In this document: positions 5,333-7,617 of the stretch, piece by piece | Numbering within the stretch: the first letter of the stretch is position 1 | Layout of the letters: every line of letters starts with the position of its first letter | Assembly: GCA_946187605.1 (NCBI GenBank) | Contig: CAMHRH010000040.1 | Coordinates: 1-7,617, forward strand | Reading direction: 5' to 3' | From: an uncultured Candidatus Saccharibacteria bacterium | Lineage (GTDB): Bacteria > Patescibacteriota > Saccharimonadia > Saccharimonadales > Saccharimonadaceae | Length of the DNA: 7,617 nt | Notes under the pieces: generated by a model | The model's input: only the letters and a program-made list of their open reading frames with translations | Told to the model about the DNA's origin: nothing | Databases searched by the model: none | Position numbers and translations under genes: made by a program

Positions 5333-5361
5333 TTGACATTTAATAAATAATGTGTTATTAT
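5333..5361 (+). promoter_or_regulatory. Promoter of the plus-strand 213-aa gene
   Basis: A perfect -35 TTGACA (5333-5338), a 17-nt spacer and a -10 TATTAT (5356-5361) preceded by TGT (extended -10). It diverges from the promoter at 5250-5278; the two -35 boxes are 54 nt apart, and GCATAA occurs near each of them. Confidence 0.85.
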
Positions 5362-5393
5362 TTAGTTCTAGTTTTTGCTCTTTAGACATTATT

Positions 5394-5398
5394 GGAGG
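5394..5398 (+). promoter_or_regulatory. Shine-Dalgarno site selecting a TTG start
   Basis: GGAGG at 5394-5398 lies 8 nt before the in-frame TTG at 5407 and overlaps the earlier TTG at 5392, which it therefore cannot serve. A second AGGAGG at 5413-5418 precedes a TTG at 5422 by only 3 nt, which is too close. Confidence 0.7.
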
Positions 5399-5406
5399 TG
5401 TTATCT

Positions 5407-6048
5407 TTGAAAAGGAGGAAATTGAGCGAAATCGTATTTTTCGCAAGCCCCGACGAAAAGGAAAAGTGTGCAGAAATTGAAGACATGGATCTGAGGCACA
5501 TCGATGAACTCTGCCCGGTTATCACCGTTGAGGATTTAGAAGAGAATTCTAAGCCGAACCCGGATAGATACTATATCGAGCATTCAGATTTGCACGAGAT
5601 CAAGCAGCGCTACTTTGAACTCAACGACTCAAGCGCGACCGGTTCCGAATGTCTCGTAATCGTAGAGGATGGCGAATACTTGCTCCCCATCCAGATTCGC
5701 GAAATCGTCCGCGAGAATAACTGGACCTGCATGTGCTTTCGGCATATTTCAGCTGGCGAACCGAAGAACGAAGTAATAATCCTCGGCATTTACTACAACG
5801 AGATAGCAACGTTCGAGATTGATGAGCTCTTCCAGCCCTGCGGTATATGCAGCGAAATCCTTATTACGAAAGACTCCTACTGCTGTCATTATAATGGGCA
5901 CGCAATTATTCTGTTTAACAGAGAAGAATTCCCGTGCAGCTACGTAAGTGATGGTAACGGCGTCTTGGCGGTAAACTACTCCAAGCTGGAAGGCATAAAC
6001 TTCCTGAGACAGTATTTATCGCATAATGCTGCCTGCATGAACAACTAA
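5407..6048 (+). CDS. Cysteine-rich soluble protein, unknown function (213 aa)
   Basis: No family is recognised. The TTG at 5407 is the preferred start (see the site at 5394); the frame remains open to 5392. The protein is acidic overall after a basic MKRRK start, has no membrane segment or signal peptide, and carries 11 Cys (21, 36, 82, 108, 110, 145, 148, 159, 160, 177, 210). These include WTCMC (107-110) and a PCGIC pair (145-148) that, with CCH (159-161), could bind a metal. An alternating strand pattern around 82-95 and 120-190 suggests a mixed alpha/beta fold. It is the only gene on this strand, with its own strong promoter and a terminator shared with fusA. Metal binding and a cytoplasmic location are inferences. 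Confidence 0.8.
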   Translation: MKRRKLSEIVFFASPDEKEKCAEIEDMDLRHIDELCPVITVEDLEENSKPNPDRYYIEHSDLHEIKQRYFELNDSSATGSECLVIVEDGEYLLPIQIREIVRENNWTCMCFRHISAGEPKNEVIILGIYYNEIATFEIDELFQPCGICSEILITKDSYCCHYNGHAIILFNREEFPCSYVSDGNGVLAVNYSKLEGINFLRQYLSHNAACMNN

Positions 6049-6056
6049 GAAACTAG

Positions 6057-6089
6057 AAAAATGCCCCGGTCATAGAGCCGGGGCTTTTT
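6057..6089. terminator. Bidirectional terminator between the plus-strand gene and fusA
   Basis: GCCCCGG (6063-6069) and CCGGGGC (6078-6084) form a 7-bp GC stem with an 8-nt loop. TTTTT follows on the plus strand, and an A-run at 6057-6061 supplies a T-run on the minus strand. It starts 9 nt after the plus-strand stop and would also be a backup terminator for fusA. Confidence 0.85.
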
Positions 6090-6097
6090 CTTGCAAC

Positions 6098-6130
6098 AAA
6101 AATCTCCCCAAATTCAAATTCAGGGAGATT
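6098..6130 (-). terminator. Intrinsic terminator of fusA
   Basis: AATCTCCC (6130-6123 arm) pairs with GGGAGATT (6108-6101) around a 14-nt AT-rich loop. On the minus strand a run of five T (6102-6098) follows. It lies about 115 nt after the fusA stop, so the mRNA has a long structured 3' UTR. Confidence 0.75.
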
Positions 6131-6163
6131 CTGGTGTGAGTTTTATTCGCGCTTTTTTAAGAG

Positions 6164-6258
6164 CTTATTTCGCGTTGCGTTTTGTCGCTTCGCTCTAAGC
6201 TTGCTCTCACCGTTGTTTGCGATAGCAAGCTTTCGCAAACAACTTATTTCGCGTTGCG
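6164..6258 (-). repeat. Direct repeat of the fusA 3' end, 79 bp apart
   Basis: Positions 6164-6179 and 6243-6258 are identical over 16 bp. The right copy encodes the last residues of EF-G and its TAA stop; the left copy reproduces them (KRNAK, stop) in the 3' UTR. The similarity extends a few bases further with small differences. A weaker third match (CGCGAATAA) lies near 6144-6152. The interval between the copies carries the hairpin at 6212-6243. Confidence 0.7.
6212..6243 (-). repeat. Perfect 11-bp inverted repeat directly after the fusA stop
   Basis: Arms 6212-6222 and 6233-6243 (GTTGTTTGCGA and TCGCAAACAAC) flank a 10-nt loop. The stem begins at the base directly after TAA. No U-run follows, so it is not a standard terminator. 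Nine loop bases (6224-6232) are complementary to 6198-6206 downstream in the transcript, allowing a pseudoknot or an alternative helix. Confidence 0.75.
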
Positions 6259-7617
6259 CTTTTCGATAATCTCTTGCGCGATGTTCGGTGGAACCTCTTC
6301 ATAACCGTGAAGTTCCATTGTCGAAGCGGCACGACCTTGTGACATACCGCGAAGATCCGAGGTGTATCCAAACATATTTGCGAGCGGCACAAAACCAGTG
6401 ATGATCTTGATACCATTGTCGCGGTCTTCCATGCTATCGATGCGGCCACGGCGGGCGTTCAAGTCGCCGATAACATCACCCATGAAGTCCTCCGGAGTCG
6501 TAATTTCAATCTTCATAACCGGCTCGAGAAGAACTGGGTTTGCATTCTTGATACCTTCGCGAGTTGCGAGGACGCCAGCTAGATGGAAGGCGAGCTCAGA
6601 GGAGTCGACATCGTGGTAGCTACCATCATAGAGCGTAGCTTTAACGTCGAGAACTGGATAGCCAGCAATAACGCCACCTTCGAGGGTTTCTTTGATACCT
6701 TCCATGGTTGGTTTGCGGAATTCCTGAGGAACGACACCGCCCTTAATCATATCAACAAACTCAAAGCCCTTGCCTGGCTCGTTCGGCTCAAACTTAACCC
6801 AAACATCACCATACTGACCACGACCACCAGACTGCTTCTTGTGTGAACCGTGTGCCTCTGCGGTGCCGCGAATAGTCTCGCGATAAGCAACTTGAGGCTC
6901 GCCAGTATTACATTCAACATTAAATTCGCGCTTTAGGCGGTCGATAATAATATCAAGATGTAGCTCGCCCATACCAGAAATAATAGTTTGGCCCGTTTCT
7001 TCATCGGAGCGAACGCGGAAGGTTGGATCTTCTTCGGCTAGCTTGCTGAGACCGATACCCATCTTTTCCTGGTCGGCTTTCGACTTTGGCTCAACTGCAA
7101 TCGATACTGGTGGATCTGGGAATTCGATAGATTCGAGATGAATTGGATGCGCAGGATCGCAAAGGGTCGTACCAGTAGTCGTATCCTTCAAGCCGACTAC
7201 GGCCGCAATATCGCCGGCGCCGACAGATTCGATGTCGTCGCGCTTGTCGGCAAACATACGCACTAGACGACCAACGCGCTCTTTATTGCCGGTTGTTGCA
7301 TTAAGAATATAGCTACCGGAGCTAAGCTTACCTGAATAAACACGAATAAAGATGAGCTTACCGACAAATGGATCGGTTGCAATCTTAAATGCGAGCGCCG
7401 TGAGCGGCTCTTTTTCATCGCTGTGGCGAACGATATCTTCGCCAGTTTTAGGATTCTTGCCAAGAATTGCTGGAATATCGGTTGGAGCTGGCAAGAAATC
7501 AGTGACAAGGTCGAGAACTTTCTCGACGATAACACCGCGGCCATCGCCACCCGTAACTAGGAAGAACTGACCATCGATGACGCGCTTGCGAAGAGCGGCC
7601 TTGAGTTCATCTTCAGT
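6244..7617 (-). CDS. fusA: Elongation factor G, C-terminal 457 residues (5' end outside the window)
   Basis: EF-G is the GTPase that drives translocation of tRNA and mRNA and helps recycle ribosomes. The frame is open to the right edge; the visible part is about 65% of a typical EF-G of about 700 aa. It starts at the end of the G domain (TEDELKAALRKR). Then come domain II (about 70-165 of the fragment), domain III with SGMGELHLDI (about 214-223), domain IV with SGGRGQYGDVWV and the tip loop YDGSYHDVDSSE (330-341), and domain V ending EIIEKRNAK. These are canonical. The G5 region is not: VTGGDGRGV (21-29) stands where other EF-Gs have a longer VTCGSAFKNKGV-type loop, so the SA signature is missing. 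A TTG at 7494 is an internal Leu codon, not the start. The start, promoter and upstream neighbours cannot be seen. Confidence 0.98.
   Translation of the reverse strand, partial: TEDELKAALRKRVIDGQFFLVTGGDGRGVIVEKVLDLVTDFLPAPTDIPAILGKNPKTGEDIVRHSDEKEPLTALAFKIATDPFVGKLIFIRVYSGKLSSGSYILNATTGNKERVGRLVRMFADKRDDIESVGAGDIAAVVGLKDTTTGTTLCDPAHPIHLESIEFPDPPVSIAVEPKSKADQEKMGIGLSKLAEEDPTFRVRSDEETGQTIISGMGELHLDIIIDRLKREFNVECNTGEPQVAYRETIRGTAEAHGSHKKQSGGRGQYGDVWVKFEPNEPGKGFEFVDMIKGGVVPQEFRKPTMEGIKETLEGGVIAGYPVLDVKATLYDGSYHDVDSSELAFHLAGVLATREGIKNANPVLLEPVMKIEITTPEDFMGDVIGDLNARRGRIDSMEDRDNGIKIITGFVPLANMFGYTSDLRGMSQGRAASTMELHGYEEVPPNIAQEIIEKRNAK

Noticed and set aside
5196..5406. tRNA or small RNA gene in the divergent intergenic region
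   Set aside because: I see no cloverleaf or terminator there. The space is accounted for by two divergent promoters, their leaders and SD sites.
6207..6449. 80-codon minus-strand frame overlapping the end of fusA
   Set aside because: It lies mostly inside fusA in another frame, runs through the 3' hairpin and lacks a ribosome-binding site.
1..7617. CRISPR array, transposase, phage gene or tRNA
   Set aside because: No regularly spaced repeats, transposase motifs, integrase motifs or cloverleaf folds were found on either strand.

Overview
The window reads as part of a small, streamlined bacterial chromosome, most likely of the Candidate Phyla Radiation (Patescibacteria) and probably a Saccharibacteria (TM7) relative. 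That placement is an inference from the style of EF-Tu, EF-G and S10 and from the surrounding short, unrecognised membrane proteins; it was not checked against a database. TGA is used as an ordinary stop at several genes, which argues against the Gracilibacteria/SR1 recoding.

Layout, right to left (almost everything is on the minus strand). The right edge holds the C-terminal two thirds of fusA (EF-G). It is followed by a strong hairpin directly after the stop, a repeat of its own last codons, and two terminators, one shared with a convergent plus-strand gene. That gene encodes a 213-aa cysteine-rich protein of unknown function and is the only plus-strand gene. Its promoter diverges from that of a 118-aa two-TM protein. 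Next come tuf (EF-Tu, complete), a 147-aa membrane protein, a 412-aa sugar-1-phosphate nucleotidyltransferase resembling ManC, a 25-aa ORF overlapping a 116-aa three-TM protein, rpsJ (S10, complete), and a 157-aa membrane protein that looks like a paralogue of the 147-aa one. At the left edge there is a promoter, a possible 22-aa upstream ORF, and the start codon of a gene that lies outside the window.

The classic str/S10 order (fusA, tuf, rpsJ) is therefore kept in order and strand, but it is split into separate transcription units by lineage-specific membrane-protein genes and a sugar-nucleotide gene. Nearly every unit has a recognisable promoter and intrinsic terminator.

Two expression styles are visible. 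The translation genes, the nucleotidyltransferase, the 118-aa protein and the plus-strand gene have Shine-Dalgarno sites and, where visible, conventional promoters. Three membrane-protein units instead start with ATG only 6-7 nt after an extended -10 (TGnTAnnAT), with no SD and no -35, just downstream of the previous gene's terminator. They look like leaderless mRNAs.

I see no CRISPR array, tRNA, rRNA, transposase or phage gene. No gene-free stretch exceeds 300 bases.
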